Positions 1-10,951 of a DNA stretch of 62,233 nucleotides are shown here, one piece after another; the stretch's first letter is position 1; each line of letters opens with the position of its first letter. Under the pieces are notes generated by a model. It ran no database searches. It was given only the letters and a program-made list of their open reading frames with translations, and was not told the origin of the DNA. The translations under genes and the position numbers were made by a program. The stretch comes from Oscillatoriales cyanobacterium (GTDB taxonomy: Bacteria; Cyanobacteriota; Cyanobacteriia; Cyanobacteriales; Microcoleaceae). The stretch covers positions 1 to 62,233 of the forward strand of contig RDXH01000007.1 in assembly GCA_004292745.1 (NCBI GenBank), read 5' to 3'.

Positions 1-375
1 AATAGAGCCGGAATCGAGGTCTCAGAGCGCGATCGCACTTTATTGACAAGATTTACATATAGCCTCTCTATCAGACAGTATTGTGGGGTAAATCCCCCTG
101 TGGCTGTCACCATCTGTGCCGATATTGGATACCTATTGTAGGATTTTAAAGGAGAATTATTCACCCAAGGGACAGAAAAATGAACGCCAGTATTCGCAAG
201 CATAAATAGTTATTAATACTATTAATATGTGAAACATCAGGAGAGAAAATAAAATAAAAAAATGGGATATTTATTGCATTTAATTTAAGATAGGTGTTAA
301 GGTGTAATCAAAGAAGACTGATCGCATTACTCCCAGGCTGTATTTACCAGTAATGCCATTGATGGAGTATCAAAT
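1..375. other. Upstream non-coding region of the first secreted-protein gene
   Basis: No coding sequence is evident here. A HIP1-type GCGATCGC lies near position 29-36 and a TTGACA hexamer at 43-48, but I see no well-spaced -10 box to go with it. The last 150 bases are AT-rich, as expected for a leader before the start codon at 376. The promoter of the DUF4347 gene is probably inside this stretch but I cannot pinpoint it. Confidence 0.4.
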
Positions 376-3300
376 ATGAATTCTATGTTCGCTCAAGTTA
401 ACTCACAATCAGCAGTTGAAAAACTGCCGCTACGTTCCTTAGTTTTCATTGACTCAGGCGTGGCAGACTACGAGTCCATTGCAGCCGGAGCGCTCCCAGG
501 ACAGCAAGTAATCATACTCGATCGCAACCAAAACGGCATCGAACAAATCACTTCAGAAATTGCCAAATATGCCTCTACTAATGGGGAGATCGATTCAGTA
601 CACATCATTTCTCACGGTAATTCTGGGAATCTAGAACTAGGTAACACTTCTCTGAGTTCAGATAACATAGAACAATACGCCAGTCAGTTGCAAAACTGGC
701 AAACCGGACTGTCGGAAACAGCAGACATTATGCTTTACGGCTGCGATGTAGCATCGGGGACAGGCGCTAATTTCGTCGATCGCATTTCGGAATTAACCGG
801 AGCCGATGTAGCAGCATCCACTAACTTAACCGGGATAGGCGGCGACTGGAATTTAGAATTTGCCAAGGGCGATATTGAATCTCCCTTAGCCTTAAATGCT
901 GAGGTGATGGCAAGTTACCAAGGGAATTTAGCTACCATCGTCGTTACCAATAATAACGATAGCGGAGCAGGGTCCTTAAGAGCCGCGATCGCCTCTGCTG
1001 CGGCCGGCGATACCATCACCTTCGCTCCCGGTTTAGCAAATCAAACCATCACCTTAACTAGCGGTCAACTCGACATTCCCGTTGGCAAAAATATCACGAT
1101 TGACGGCGCGGCAGCCACTGGTTTAACCATCAGCGGTAACAACGCCTCCCGCGCATTTTTTGTCAATGCAAATGTAGTGACAGCTACCAATTTCACCGTC
1201 AAAAACCTGATTATTACCAACGGTAAAACAACCGAGACAGGAGGTGCGATCGGCACAACGGACGAAGTAAATCTCACAGTAGACAATGTTCAGTTCAACA
1301 ACAACGTCGCCGACAAAGGCGGTGGTGCAATCTTTGGTAATTTCAACAATACCCTGACAGTAAGCAACAGTAAATTCAACGGTAACGTAGCCACCGCAGG
1401 TAATGATGAACGGGGTGCAGGTGCGATCGGCTTTTTGAGTTTCAAAGCAATTACAGTCACCAACAGCGACTTCACAAGCAACAAAGGAATTAACGGTGGA
1501 GCAATTAACAGCCTTCAAGGGAAGCTGACAATTGACAACTCCCGATTCATCGGCAACGATACCACCGCAGCCACTTTCGCCGCAGGTCAGCCCAATGATT
1601 TCTTAAGAGGTTTCGGCGGCGCACTTTATACCGATCGCGCCAGCAATCCGAATGAAGCTTCCGGCACAATTAAAATCACCAAAAGTGTATTTCAAGACAA
1701 CAAAGGTCGGGGCGAAGGCGGAGCAGCATATCTGTTTACCGGCACCCAAGACAGCGTAACCATTGCAGACAGCACCTTCCAAAACAACGAAACTTTGTCG
1801 CTTCCCGGTGGAAGCGACGGCATTGGAGGCGGGTTGGTGAACTTGAGCAACGGGCTCAACAAAGGACTTACAGTCTCCAACACCACCTTTGCTGGCAACA
1901 AAGCCCCCGGTCAAGGCGGCGCAATGTGGATCATGGATGCGCCTACCACGATTACCAACAGCACCTTTTCAGGGAACCAAATTACTGGAACCACTGACTT
2001 TTACGGCAATGTCGGCGGTGCAATGGCTCTTTATGCCGACACCACCATCGTCAACAGCACCTTTGCTGATAATTCCGCCCGTTGGGTGGGTGGAGCAATC
2101 TCGGCAGCCGAAGGAAAGTCTGTCACTGTCAAAAACACGATTTTTGCCAACAACACGGCGGGGAATGAGTTTGGCATTCAGCAAAACACCAGCAGCGAAC
2201 TAACTGACCAAGGTGGCAATTTTCAGTGGCCTGTCAAAAAAACCAATAACTTCAACGATTACAATGCGACTGCAAGCATTACGATCGCAGACCCCCTCCT
2301 GGGCCCACTGCAAAATATCAACGGCGCTTTTGTCAGGCCATTGCTGACAGGAAGTCCGGCCATTGATAAAGGAGTTCCTTCTGGGGCACCAGCTACAGAT
2401 CAACGGGGTGTGGCTCGCCCTCAAGATGGTGATACGATTCCAGGGGCGATCGTGGACAGCGGTTCCTTTGAATTTAGCGTTAGTGTAGCACCCACACCCA
2501 CACCGGCACCAACTCCCACACCCACACCGGCACCAACTCCCACACCCACACCGGCACCAACTCCCACACCCACACCGGCATCCCACACCCACACCTATCA
2601 GCGCACCCGAATTCAACCTTGGTGGCGTCACTCCCAACCCCGTTGACCAAACTCTCAACGGCGGTAATACTGCCGACTTCATCGTGGGTCGAGGCATTAA
2701 CGAAGCCATCAACGGACTTGGCGGCAACGATACTCTTTATGGCCTGGGCGGCAACGACAACATCGATGGCGGTGCCGATAATGATTTAATCTTGGGCAAT
2801 GAAGGCACAGATTTCCTTCAAGGCGGTGCTGGTAACGATACTGTCGCAGGTGGCAAAGATAATGACACTGTTGTGGGCGGAGATGGCAATGACTTGTTGC
2901 AGGGAGATCTAGGCAAAGATACTGTGGCTGGCGGTGTAGGAAACGATACCATTTTCGGAGGCAAAGATGACGATCTTTTGTTCGGCGAAGATGGCGACGA
3001 CTACATTTTAGGCAACTTAGGAAACGACACAATTAATGCTGGAAACGGCAACGATATTGTGTTTGGCAATGAAGGTGCAGACCTGATATTTGGTCAAGCT
3101 GGAAATGACACGCTTTCCGGTGGCAAAGATAATGACACACTCTACGGCGGTGAAGGCAACGATTTGCTGTTCGGCAACAATGAAAATGACTTCATCGATG
3201 GAGGTGTCGGCAATGATACGCTTTATGGCGGTAAAGGTAACGATTTCCTCATCGGCGGCGATGGTAGCGATTTCCTCAGCGGCGATATTGGGGACGATAC

Positions 3301-3553
3301 TTTGACAGGCGGTACTGGTAACGACGTGTTTTTCCTAACCCAAAGTATCGGCACTGATACAATTACTGATTTCCGTAAAGGCGAGGATTTAATTGGGTTG
3401 AATCCAAGTCTGAGTTTCAATCAACTCAGTATTACTTCCAGCAACAATCAAACTTTAATTAGTGTGACTGGCACTGGTCAATTGTTAGCCAAATTGAACG
3501 GTATTGCACCAAATACTCTCACCGCTAGCGATTTCACTCAAATAACAATCTAA
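376..3553 (+). pseudogene. Frameshifted DUF4347 / beta-helix / RTX secreted protein
   Basis: One ancestral gene is split by a frameshift. The first frame (376-2646, 756 codons) has a DUF4347 domain (about residues 20-185), a right-handed beta-helix region full of N-S-x-F-x-x-N-x rungs with a choice-of-anchor-Q-like end (GSPAID), and a Pro-Thr-Ala linker. The linker is built of 24-bp units; the last unit (junction 2580/2581) lacks five bases, CCAAC, so the frame runs into HTHTYQ and stops at 2646. The other frame is open from the linker to 3553 and encodes SAPEFN...TADFI followed by about ten RTX nonapeptides (GGxGNDxLxG) and a C-terminal TDFRKGEDLIGL segment, exactly as in the intact paralogue at 3840-7127. 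The GTG at 2684 is an internal valine, not a start. RTX repeats bind calcium and usually mark type I secretion. It could be a pseudogene, a phase-variable gene or a sequencing error in a repeat. Confidence 0.8.
2489..2600 (+). repeat. 24-bp tandem repeat encoding Pro-Thr-Ala linker
   Basis: Four copies of a unit of the form CCAACTCCCACACCCACACCGGCA encode PTPTPTPA. The last copy is missing five bases just after 2580, which breaks the reading frame. Slippage in such an array is a common source of length change. Confidence 0.85.
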
Positions 3554-3609
3554 GTGCGCTGGATGTCCCAGTTTTGACTGGTGCAGAAACTACGCAAAAC
3601 ATCTAAATC

Positions 3610-3700
3610 AGGACTTACGCACTCACTACGATTTTACGTCCTTACGAAAATCACAAACTAATCGCCAAGGATTATTTCTCATCACGAGTGCGTCAGTCCT
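3610..3700. repeat. 91-bp inverted-repeat element
   Basis: The ends AGGACTTACGCACTC (3610-3624) and GAGTGCGTCAGTCCT (3686-3700) are inverted copies with one mismatch, giving a long hairpin between the two DUF4347 genes. The AGGACTTACGCA end recurs at 7384 after the second gene. The following stretch, to about 3780, resembles the GTGTTCTCTGTG dispersed repeat found elsewhere in the window. It is probably a non-autonomous palindromic repeat; it could also act as a terminator. Confidence 0.65.
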
Positions 3701-3839
3701 AGACTTTGTAGAAATCATGAAAATAGGAACATCTACTCCTCTCTAACTCTGTGTTCTCTGTGTTCTCTGTGGTTCCTTAAAAAACAATCTCATTGTTGTA
3801 TCTACCACCCCACAACAAAAAATATCATAGGTATGCGAA

Positions 3840-6800
3840 ATGAGTTCAAACTTTTCCACAACTATAAATTCTCAATTGGATGTCCACACTTCTCCTTCTA
3901 AAGCTATTGTTTTCATAGAATCCGATTTAGAAGACTATCAAACTCTGGACAACGGTATCCTGGCTGGTGCAGAGAAAATTATATTAGATAAAAATGGCAA
4001 TGGAGTCCAACAAATTAGTGCCGAATTGCAAAAAATCGCTGCGGCTGGTGAAACTGTAGACCAAGTTCACATCTTTTCTCATGGCAATTCGGGCAGCTTG
4101 CAGTTAGGTTCTACCACTTTGAACTCCGATAATTTATCAGAATATCAAAGTCAGTTGCAAGAGTGGCGCAACGCCCTCAGCGACCAAGCTGATATCATGC
4201 TTTACGGTTGCGATGTAGCGGCTGGTGCGGGGAGTGATTTTGTCGATCGCCTTTCAGAGTTAACCGGTGCTGATATTGCAGCATCCACCGATAAAACAGG
4301 CCGCGGTGGTAACTGGAATTTGGAGTTTAGCAAAGGGAATATTGAAGCGCCCCTAGCCCTAAATCCAGAAGTAATGGCAGATTATCAAGGGACTTTAGCA
4401 ACTATTACCGTTACCAACACTAATGATAGCGGGCCTGGCTCCTTGAGAAGTGCGATCGCCTCCGCAGCCGCCGGCGACACCATTCAATTTGCATCCAGTC
4501 TAGCCAATCAAACAATTACTCTCACCAACGGTCAACTTGTCATCAATAAAAACTTGACAATTGACGCAATTGGTGCTAGTAATTTAACCATTAGTGGTAA
4601 CAACGCTTCGCGGGTAATCTTCACAGAAGGTTCGACCAATGTTACTCTCAAAAACCTGATTGTTGCCAACGGCAAAGTTCCAGGAACCGATCCAAATGAT
4701 GAAACAACTAGCAGTGGCGGTGGCATTCAAACTGGCGGTAATAGCACTTTAACTTTAGAAAATTGCCAAGTCAATAATAACGTCGCTGGTTTCGGTGGCG
4801 GTATTTATACAGGTTTTCGCAGTACAACTACAGTCATTAATAGTAAGTTTAGTGGCAATGATGGTTCTTTAGCCGACGACACTGAACGCGGCGGCGGGGC
4901 GATCGCCACTAAAAGCGGCGGTTCCCTCACCATCAAAGGTAGCGAATTTACCAACAATAAAGGTAGCTACGGCGGGGCTGTCAATAACCTGTTGGGCAGC
5001 TTGACCATCGAAAACTCTAAATTCACCGGCAACCGCACAGACAAAGGTGTTGGTGGCGCAGTTTATGTCGATGGCGCTAATGGTTCTGGCCCCAATGCAA
5101 GCCCCGGCCCAGTTGCTGGCACTATTGCGATCCGTAACAGCGTTTTTGATGGCAATATCGGGACTGGAGAAGGAGGTGCAGCCTTTCTATTTGGCTATTT
5201 ACAAGATAAAGTAGTTTTGGAAAATAGCACTTTTATTAACAACAAAGCAGTCAAATATTCATCAGGTTCTGGCGGGTCTGGAGGCGGTGTTCGTCATGGA
5301 AATGCCGAGTTGACTGTTACCAACTGCACCTTTGCTAACAACACAGCCGATGATAATGGTGGCGGCTTGTGGTTGGGCGAAGATGGCAATGTCAGTATTG
5401 TTAATAGTACGTTTTCCGGGAACACTTCTGTCAATCAGGGCGGAGGAATAGTTGTCGCTAACAGAGATTCTTTTGCAACGAATATCGTCAATTCCACTTT
5501 TGCTAAAAATAGCGCTGGAGAATATTCTGGAGGTATTGCAACGTTTGGAAATCAGCCAATTACTGTCAAAAATACAATTTTTGATAGCAATACAGCCGGG
5601 AATCCTTTTAAGGTTAAGCAGCAAACTGGAAGGGAACTAATTGATGGGGGAAATAATCTGCAATTTCCTGCTAAACTGACGACGGGAGATCCTAATGATA
5701 ATAATGCGACTGCCAAGGTGACGATCGCCGATCCGAAACTTGGTCCTTTACAAAATATCAACGGCGCTTTTGTACTGCCATTGCTAGTAGGAAGTCCCGC
5801 CATTGATACTGGTACTGGTGCGGGGGCACCGGCTACGGATCAGCGGGGTGTGACTCGCCCTGTGGATGGTGATGGTAACGGAAGTGCGATCGTTGATATC
5901 GGTGCTTTTGAATTTAGTCTTACTCCCACACCAACACCCACTCCCACACCAACTCCCACACCAACACCCACACCCACACCCACTCCCACTCCCACTCCCA
6001 CTCCCACTCCCACACCGACTCCCACACCAACTCCCACGCCAACTCCCACGCCAACTCCTACTCCTACTCCCACGCCAACTCCCACGCCAACTCCTACTCC
6101 TACTCCCACGCCAACTCCCACACCAACACCCACTCCCACACCCATTCCTGGTACCGATGATTGCTTGTGCGATCGCGTCAGCGCCCCGGAATTCAACTCT
6201 GCCAGCATTATTCCTAACCCCGTTCAACAAACTCAGGGCGGCGGTAGCACTGCGGATTTCATTATGGGTGCCTCCCTCAACGACTTGATTAATGGGCTGT
6301 CTGGGAATGACACCCTCTACGGTATGGGCGGCAATGACAACATTGATGGTGGTGCCGATAACGATTCAATTTTTGGCAATGATGGTGCCGATTTGATTCA
6401 AGGTGGCGATGGCAACGATACTATCTATGCGGGGAAGGATAATGACACTGTTTTGGGTGGCGATGGCAACGATTTTTTGAGGGGAGATTTTGGTAAAGAT
6501 ACGATGGCTGGTAGTATCGGCAATGATACTATTTTTGGTGGCAAAGATGACGATATATTGTTTGGTGAAAATGGCGATGACTATATTTTAGGGAACTTAG
6601 GAAATGACACAATTAATGCTGGAAATGACAATGATATTGTGTTTGGCAATGAAGGTGCAGACCTGATTTTTGGTCAAGCTGGCAATGATACGCTTTACGG
6701 TGGTAAAGAAAACGACAGTCTTTGTGGTGGCGATGGTAATGATTTAATTTTGGGTGGTAATGATAGCGATCTTGTAGATGGTTGTGCCGGCAATGATACG

Positions 6801-7127
6801 CTTTACGGTGGCAAAGGTAACGATATTCTCAGTGGCGGTAGTGGTGCTGATTTCCTGAGTGGTGATGCTGGGGACGATACTTTGACTGGTGGTTCGGGAA
6901 ATGATGTGTTTGTGTTAAGTCCGAATGGGGGAAGCGAGTTGATTACTGATTTCCGCAATGGTGAGGATTTAATTGGATTGAATCCTGGTTTGAGTTTGAG
7001 TCAACTCAGCATTATTTCTAGCAATAATCAAGTGTTGATTAGTGTGAGTGCCACTGGTCAATTGCTGGCAAATTTGAATGGTGTACCGGCTAAGACTATT
7101 ACCGCTAGTGATTTCATTAGTCTGTAG
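3840..7127 (+). CDS. DUF4347 / beta-helix / RTX calcium-binding secreted protein
   Basis: This 1095-residue protein is the intact paralogue of the broken gene upstream. Domains in order: DUF4347 (about 20-180, with conserved HIFSHGNSG and MLYGCDVA), a right-handed beta-helix of short Asn/Ser/Gly-rich rungs (about 190-690) ending with a choice-of-anchor-Q-like GSPAID segment, a Pro-Thr linker of about 75 residues (697-772), then RTX nonapeptides (GGxGNDxIxG, about 800-1020) and a C-terminal [15 protein letters not shown] segment. There is no N-terminal signal peptide, which fits RTX proteins exported by a type I (ABC) system through a C-terminal signal; no secretion genes lie nearby. A cell-surface or extracellular adhesive or carbohydrate-binding role is likely by family but is inference. 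The linker is coded by a nearly pure CCNACN microsatellite and is prone to slippage. Confidence 0.9.
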   Translation: MSSNFSTTINSQLDVHTSPSKAIVFIESDLEDYQTLDNGILAGAEKIILDKNGNGVQQISAELQKIAAAGETVDQVHIFSHGNSGSLQLGSTTLNSDNLSEYQSQLQEWRNALSDQADIMLYGCDVAAGAGSDFVDRLSELTGADIAASTDKTGRGGNWNLEFSKGNIEAPLALNPEVMADYQGTLATITVTNTNDSGPGSLRSAIASAAAGDTIQFASSLANQTITLTNGQLVINKNLTIDAIGASNLTISGNNASRVIFTEGSTNVTLKNLIVANGKVPGTDPNDETTSSGGGIQTGGNSTLTLENCQVNNNVAGFGGGIYTGFRSTTTVINSKFSGNDGSLADDTERGGGAIATKSGGSLTIKGSEFTNNKGSYGGAVNNLLGSLTIENSKFTGNRTDKGVGGAVYVDGANGSGPNASPGPVAGTIAIRNSVFDGNIGTGEGGAAFLFGYLQDKVVLENSTFINNKAVKYSSGSGGSGGGVRHGNAELTVTNCTFANNTADDNGGGLWLGEDGNVSIVNSTFSGNTSVNQGGGIVVANRDSFATNIVNSTFAKNSAGEYSGGIATFGNQPITVKNTIFDSNTAGNPFKVKQQTGRELIDGGNNLQFPAKLTTGDPNDNNATAKVTIADPKLGPLQNINGAFVLPLLVGSPAIDTGTGAGAPATDQRGVTRPVDGDGNGSAIVDIGAFEFSLTPTPTPTPTPTPTPTPTPTPTPTPTPTPTPTPTPTPTPTPTPTPTPTPTPTPTPTPTPTPTPTPTPTPTPTPTPIPGTDDCLCDRVSAPEFNSASIIPNPVQQTQGGGSTADFIMGASLNDLINGLSGNDTLYGMGGNDNIDGGADNDSIFGNDGADLIQGGDGNDTIYAGKDNDTVLGGDGNDFLRGDFGKDTMAGSIGNDTIFGGKDDDILFGENGDDYILGNLGNDTINAGNDNDIVFGNEGADLIFGQAGNDTLYGGKENDSLCGGDGNDLILGGNDSDLVDGCAGNDTLYGGKGNDILSGGSGADFLSGDAGDDTLTGGSGNDVFVLSPNGGSELITDFRNGEDLIGLNPGLSLSQLSIISSNNQVLISVSATGQLLANLNGVPAKTITASDFISL

Positions 7128-7184
7128 TGATTATAGTTGCCAAACAAACTATATCGAGATCTGATCGGAGGTACGATCGAGAAT

Positions 7185-7290
7185 TGGTAATATAAAATCC
7201 TCTCTTCATCGTCCTGTATTAAACTCTCTCTTCTCTTCCTTCGCGTCAAGAGCGCCTTCGCGGTTAAATCATTCCGATACAACCGGCCCA
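7185..7290 (-). repeat. Dispersed ~110-bp element, copy 1
   Basis: Read on the minus strand it begins CCGGTTGTATCGGAATGATT, continues with AACCGCGAAGGCGC and AGAAGAGAGAGTTTAA, and ends near GAGAGGATTTTATAT. The same arrangement is found at 29648-29760 (inside a gene) and in variant form at 40288-40380 and 47088-47199. Minus-strand translation gives RLYRNDLTAKA, the same peptide the element contributes to the Omp85 gene. The surrounding intergenic stretch (7128-7921) otherwise holds a heptamer array, a CCCGAAG/CTTCGGG hairpin at 7585-7605 and a gene relic. Confidence 0.7.
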
Positions 7291-7324
7291 TACTTCGACC
7301 CGCTCGCGTAGTCGAAGGGCAGCA

Positions 7325-7382
7325 CAAGTACCCCATTACCAATTACCAATTACCAATTACCAATTACCAATTACCAATTACC
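7325..7382. repeat. Heptamer array (CCAATTA)n
   Basis: About eight near-perfect copies of a 7-bp unit (ACCAATT) in tandem. This is the short-tandemly-repeated-repetitive type known from filamentous cyanobacteria. It is immediately followed by AGGACTTACGCA, the end sequence of the 3610-3700 inverted repeat, and then by an 18-bp direct repeat around 7485-7525. Confidence 0.85.
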
Positions 7383-7707
7383 ACAGGACTTACGCAGACA
7401 CACTATATGTAGTGTGCAGACAACTACGTTAGCGAAGCACTCGTTGCAGGATCGCACCCACTTGACGATTAGGACGATCGACAGATCCAGGGCGATCGAC
7501 AGATCCAGGGCGATCGAGTTATTTCCTTGGACTTGACTGACGATTTTAGATAAAAAAATTGCCCAGTTAACCGCGACAGAGTATCCCGAAGCTCATCACT
7601 TCGGGCATATAAAAAACTTTTGCTTTGCACTGTCTGGAATTACTGTTGCCTAAGCCCTGAGATATTAGTTGACTCGCGTTGATGGGATGTAACGGAGTCA
7701 CTGCTAT

Positions 7708-7890
7708 TTAAGTTCCCATAATGGCAAATGCAGCATCCGTAATAGAACTAGCTGGCACATCAGACAGAATGGTCAGTAATTCTTGATTAGCAGCGATGCG
7801 GACGAAGGTATCTCGTGCAGAGATGCCAGTACCTTGAGCGATCGCTAACTGCTCGAACCTCAAACCACCGGACTTAACATACTTGGAAGT
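7708..7890 (-). pseudogene. C-terminal relic of an RTX-like calcium-binding protein
   Basis: The minus strand is open from just inside a TAA near 7900 down to a TAA at 7708-7710 and encodes about 60 residues, including LRFEQLAIAQGTG, DTFVRIAANQELL and DAAFAIMG. Low-complexity ends of this style (F-x-Q-L-x-I-A-Q-G-x-G, then N-E-L-L-x-x-L) occur at the C-termini of cyanobacterial hemolysin-type calcium-binding proteins. No ATG or ribosome binding site is visible, so I call it a decayed 3-prime end. It may be left from a third secreted-protein gene. The family call is from memory and moderate. Confidence 0.45.
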
Positions 7891-7921
7891 CAGCGACCGT
7901 TACAAAATTTAAATAGTTAGG

Positions 7922-9190
7922 TTATTGGAGCAATTTGATTTCTTGTTCAAGAGTATCTATCTGCTGCCGGATTAAATTGACCTTTTCTCCCTGTCCAGAA
8001 GAGTTTGGGATTAATTTTTCCACCTGAGATAAGCAACCCTCTAAATCGTAAATTAGCTGACCTCTAGTGAACTCCCGTTTTGGCCGAGAAGTACCATCAG
8101 AAAATGGCTTCAGACACCCGTATCTCTCTCGTAAAGACTGTATTGCCTGGAATGATGGGTCTGTTGGGGAGACATCAAAACCCTCATCAAACTCCTGCGG
8201 GGTTAGGGTATCAGGCTGTTTTTGCTTTTGCTTTGCCTCTGCAATCAAGTTTCTATTTACTGAGGGGGGAGCAATGCTGAATGTATAACCTGGTGCATTA
8301 GCTTTACGCTGAAGGAATTGAGTAATTTGAATTCCCTGACCTCGAAATTTATCACCTGGGTTTGGGTCAAAACCACCACTGTGAATTCCTACTAATTCAC
8401 CCCTAATGTTAAAAACAGGGCCGCCACTCATGCCGCTCCTTACTCCAGGAGAAGCAGCATCGTAAGCCAGAGTAAAGCCAAAGTTGCCAACTGAGTCAGG
8501 GGGTTTTTTTGATGTGATTTGAGCTACCGTAAATCGGCGTCTTCTAGTTAGATCTGGTTCCTCTGGCAAAGGAGTTGGCCACCCTGATATAAAGAGTTTA
8601 TCGCCTTCATTGACACCCGAGCGATCTATGGTAGCAACTGGGTAAGGGCGATCGCTCCAAAACTCCAACACCGCTAGATCGAGTTCTTTATCGTTACCTG
8701 GATTGCCCAACAATTCAGCACTTTTTACGGTATATACTTCACCATCCGGTGTCCGAAGACCGTAACCCCTGTTGGGATTTCCCAGTTTCAATTCAACCAC
8801 ATGAGCGTTGGTTAGAACGTAGTGAACGAAGTTCTTGATCGTACCTGACCCGCCTGGGCCAGCGGTAACATCATCGTTGTCTTCTCGTCGAGCCACAATT
8901 ACTCCCGATCCAGCATATTCAAATGTAATTCTTTTAGCTTCTTCTTCAAGCCTTGCTTTATTTTCTAAATCAGCATTAATAAAAACAGTAGTAGCGCTGG
9001 CGATCGCGCTCACATCGGCTTCATCGTCCGCTTGAGCCAGTATAGTTGGGTGAGACACCTTACCCAAGGTGTCGGTTGGGGAGGCTATAGTTGCAGGTGA
9101 CTGGGAAGTATTAACAGTTATTAGCAGTACCAAGACAGTCATAACAGCCACTAGATAAATTCCTAACGTTTTCCATTGAAGCTTGAACAT
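7922..9190 (-). CDS. Exported trypsin-like serine protease with C-terminal SLH-like segment
   Basis: A secreted or envelope S1C-type endopeptidase. Numbering from the upstream ATG at 9247, the protease domain spans about 85-330 with a visible triad: His149 in LTNAHVVEL, Asp190 in ELDLAVLEF and Ser274 in SGMSGGPVF. The C-terminus (about 350-400) carries an S-layer-homology-like stretch (AIQSLRERYGC, FSDGTSRPKREFTRGQL) that could anchor it to peptidoglycan or the envelope. I place the start at 9190 (MFKLQWKTLG) because a hydrophobic signal segment follows directly; the 19 extra residues from 9247 would be an odd extension. It is followed on the same strand by other exported proteins, and the SLH-like segment closely resembles that in the next gene upstream. 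The substrate is unknown. Confidence 0.85.
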   Translation of the reverse strand: MFKLQWKTLGIYLVAVMTVLVLLITVNTSQSPATIASPTDTLGKVSHPTILAQADDEADVSAIASATTVFINADLENKARLEEEAKRITFEYAGSGVIVARREDNDDVTAGPGGSGTIKNFVHYVLTNAHVVELKLGNPNRGYGLRTPDGEVYTVKSAELLGNPGNDKELDLAVLEFWSDRPYPVATIDRSGVNEGDKLFISGWPTPLPEEPDLTRRRRFTVAQITSKKPPDSVGNFGFTLAYDAASPGVRSGMSGGPVFNIRGELVGIHSGGFDPNPGDKFRGQGIQITQFLQRKANAPGYTFSIAPPSVNRNLIAEAKQKQKQPDTLTPQEFDEGFDVSPTDPSFQAIQSLRERYGCLKPFSDGTSRPKREFTRGQLIYDLEGCLSQVEKLIPNSSGQGEKVNLIRQQIDTLEQEIKLLQ

Positions 9191-9282
9191 GATTTGCGGT
9201 GATTTATAATTCTGAAAATACAGGGTTTGAGAGCGGAAAATTCCCACGAACTTTCCTTGCCAGGTATGGCATTTTAGCTGCT

Positions 9283-9714
9283 CTAGATTGGTCCATTATT
9301 GGGTGCGCCTTCTCTAGATCGAATTAATTTAACAACTGCTTGTTGAATTAATTGGACTCTTTGTTCGAGAGAAGCGATAGATGCTTGATTTTCTTGAGTT
9401 GAGGTGGTACTTGCGCGTGCTCTTATTATTTCTGTCACCTTGTCTAAGCAGGTATTCAAATTTAGAGCAAATTCACCGCGAGTTGCAGGACGATCGCCTC
9501 GAAAAGTGCCATCATCAAACCCAGTTAGGCATCCATAGCGCTCTACTAAACTCTGCAACGCTTGATAGTAGTAGTCACTAGGTTTAACATCTGTCATCTG
9601 GTTAATGCTACTTATCTGAGCTAGAGTGGGCATTGTAGTAGCGAACGCCAGAATTATAGCAGTGAGAATAGCTACTAAACCGAGCGCTAATGCTTTCCAT
9701 TGAGTTTTTGACAT
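9283..9714 (-). CDS. Small exported SLH-domain protein
   Basis: About 143 residues: an N-terminal signal segment (MSKTQWKALALGLVAIL), one S-layer-homology motif (YYQALQSLVERYGCLTGFDD, then GTFRGDRPATRGEFALNLN) and a C-terminal Gln-rich coiled coil. The start at 9714 is favoured over the ATG at 9753 because AAAGGA lies six bases upstream of it. In cyanobacteria SLH domains are mostly found in outer-membrane porins and envelope proteins, where they bind peptidoglycan. This one has no barrel, so it may be a free adaptor or a truncated duplicate of the SLH tail of the neighbouring protease. Confidence 0.8.
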   Translation of the reverse strand: MSKTQWKALALGLVAILTAIILAFATTMPTLAQISSINQMTDVKPSDYYYQALQSLVERYGCLTGFDDGTFRGDRPATRGEFALNLNTCLDKVTEIIRARASTTSTQENQASIASLEQRVQLIQQAVVKLIRSREGAPNNGPI

Positions 9715-9858
9715 AGTTTGTCCTTTGATGAGGAGTTTTACAAAAAGTGGCAATTAGAAATATTTCATAGCGACAAGAAGGCATTGGGGGATGACTTTGG
9801 TGGTGCTATTGGGGGAACAGGTGATAAGGAATCAGTCGCCGACAGTGGTAGGCTCAAG

Positions 9859-10854
9859 CTATTTCCTACCTCGTGTCGCAGGAGGTAATTGACCGGATCG
9901 TTGCACGTATCTAGAAATGGGAACAGCCCAGCTTAAGGCTTCCATGCGCTTAAACAGTTCTGGAGATGGAGTAGTTCCATCTGCCAAAGTGAACGCATCA
10001 ATACCTTGAATCGGATGTTTACCACGACCGTTGATACCAATCAACCTCCCCTCGCGATCCAAGACGGGCCCCCCACTCATACCAGCTTCAATGTCGTTGG
10101 TATAACCGAGTTGGTAGCCACGGGGCAAAGATTGATTTGATAGCAGCATGGCTATTGTTCCTGTAGTCAAGCGATAAGCTCTTAGCCCCCAATTAAGAGT
10201 TTCTTCTACGGAGTTGGAACCCTGATATTGATAGTTGGGGAAGCCAGAAGCATAAACCGGCTCCCCAACAGATAGATATTTAGAATTTCCCACGGCAGCA
10301 ACTCGATAAGGAGTTCGACTTTCAAACTGAATAAGAGCTAGGTCAACTCCTTCTAAACTGGGAAGTCGCTTGCGGTAGGCAGAATGATTCTGGCCGTCAG
10401 GTGTCAGAATTGTAAAGCGGTCGTCTGGGCTGGGATTAGCTACATGATCGCAAGTCAAAACGGTGTAAGTTTGTCCTTGACGGTCAACAATAACTCCAGA
10501 ACCGGCCCCTAGCTTGTTCAAAACTCGCACGGTCACGAGTTTTGCCATTTCGGCAACCGAAGAATCGATCTGTGAATAACTCTGAGTAAAAATCCTGGCG
10601 GTATCGTTATTTAATCGCTCTGTAACCCTTTCGCAAAGTTGTTTCCGGGTATCACTACTTTGAGCAAAAGTAATGTTGTTCCAAACAATTAGAGGTCTTG
10701 TTTTCTTGCCACTAGAACTAACGGCAATAGTTAGATAGCCACTATCTGCATTGACACATTGAAAAGATGTGCTAGCAGAAGCAGGTTCACCTCTCAAGAG
10801 GGTTGCTCCAGTCAATAGAAAACCAGTAAGTTGAATGAGAAACTTATATTTCAC
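9859..10854 (-). CDS. Exported trypsin-like protease with N-terminal COP23-like segment
   Basis: 331 residues. A signal peptide (about 1-27) is followed by a COP23-like segment (FQCVNADSGYLTIAV, Trp58, Cys74; about 30-85) and an S1C-type protease domain (about 105-310). The likely triad is His137 in LTCDHVA, Asp171 in GVDLALIQF and Ser260 in EAGMSGGPVLD. The COP23-like part matches the first half of the COP23 protein encoded next upstream (10952-11590): FQC, a TIAV strand, GKKT-x-PLI and a Cys about 40 residues later. It lacks the second half, so it appears to be a fusion of half a COP23 domain to a protease. COP23 was first named for a circadian-oscillating membrane-associated protein; its molecular role is not settled. 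Confidence 0.8.
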   Translation of the reverse strand: MKYKFLIQLTGFLLTGATLLRGEPASASTSFQCVNADSGYLTIAVSSSGKKTRPLIVWNNITFAQSSDTRKQLCERVTERLNNDTARIFTQSYSQIDSSVAEMAKLVTVRVLNKLGAGSGVIVDRQGQTYTVLTCDHVANPSPDDRFTILTPDGQNHSAYRKRLPSLEGVDLALIQFESRTPYRVAAVGNSKYLSVGEPVYASGFPNYQYQGSNSVEETLNWGLRAYRLTTGTIAMLLSNQSLPRGYQLGYTNDIEAGMSGGPVLDREGRLIGINGRGKHPIQGIDAFTLADGTTPSPELFKRMEALSWAVPISRYVQRSGQLPPATRGRK

Positions 10855-10951
10855 GGTGAACCTGGACTAGCACTAAACACGCCGACCTGAATCTTTAGCT
10901 ACAGTCTTTTTACTCTGTTGGCTTTACCATTTGAGAATTTACAATTCTGAG

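Noticed and set aside
2684-3553. Separate RTX protein gene starting at 2684
   Set aside because: The codon at 2684 is GTG inside a conserved valine position and there is no ribosome binding site; the frame is open further upstream into the linker. It is the 3-prime part of the frameshifted gene.
5840-6230. Minus-strand ORFs with long GV or GS/C repeats
   Set aside because: They are the reverse reading of the Pro-Thr microsatellite of the secreted protein.
7058-7342. Minus-strand ORF of 94 residues
   Set aside because: It consists of the tail of the secreted-protein gene read backward and the dispersed repeat; useful only for showing the repeat-coded peptide RLYRNDLTAKA.
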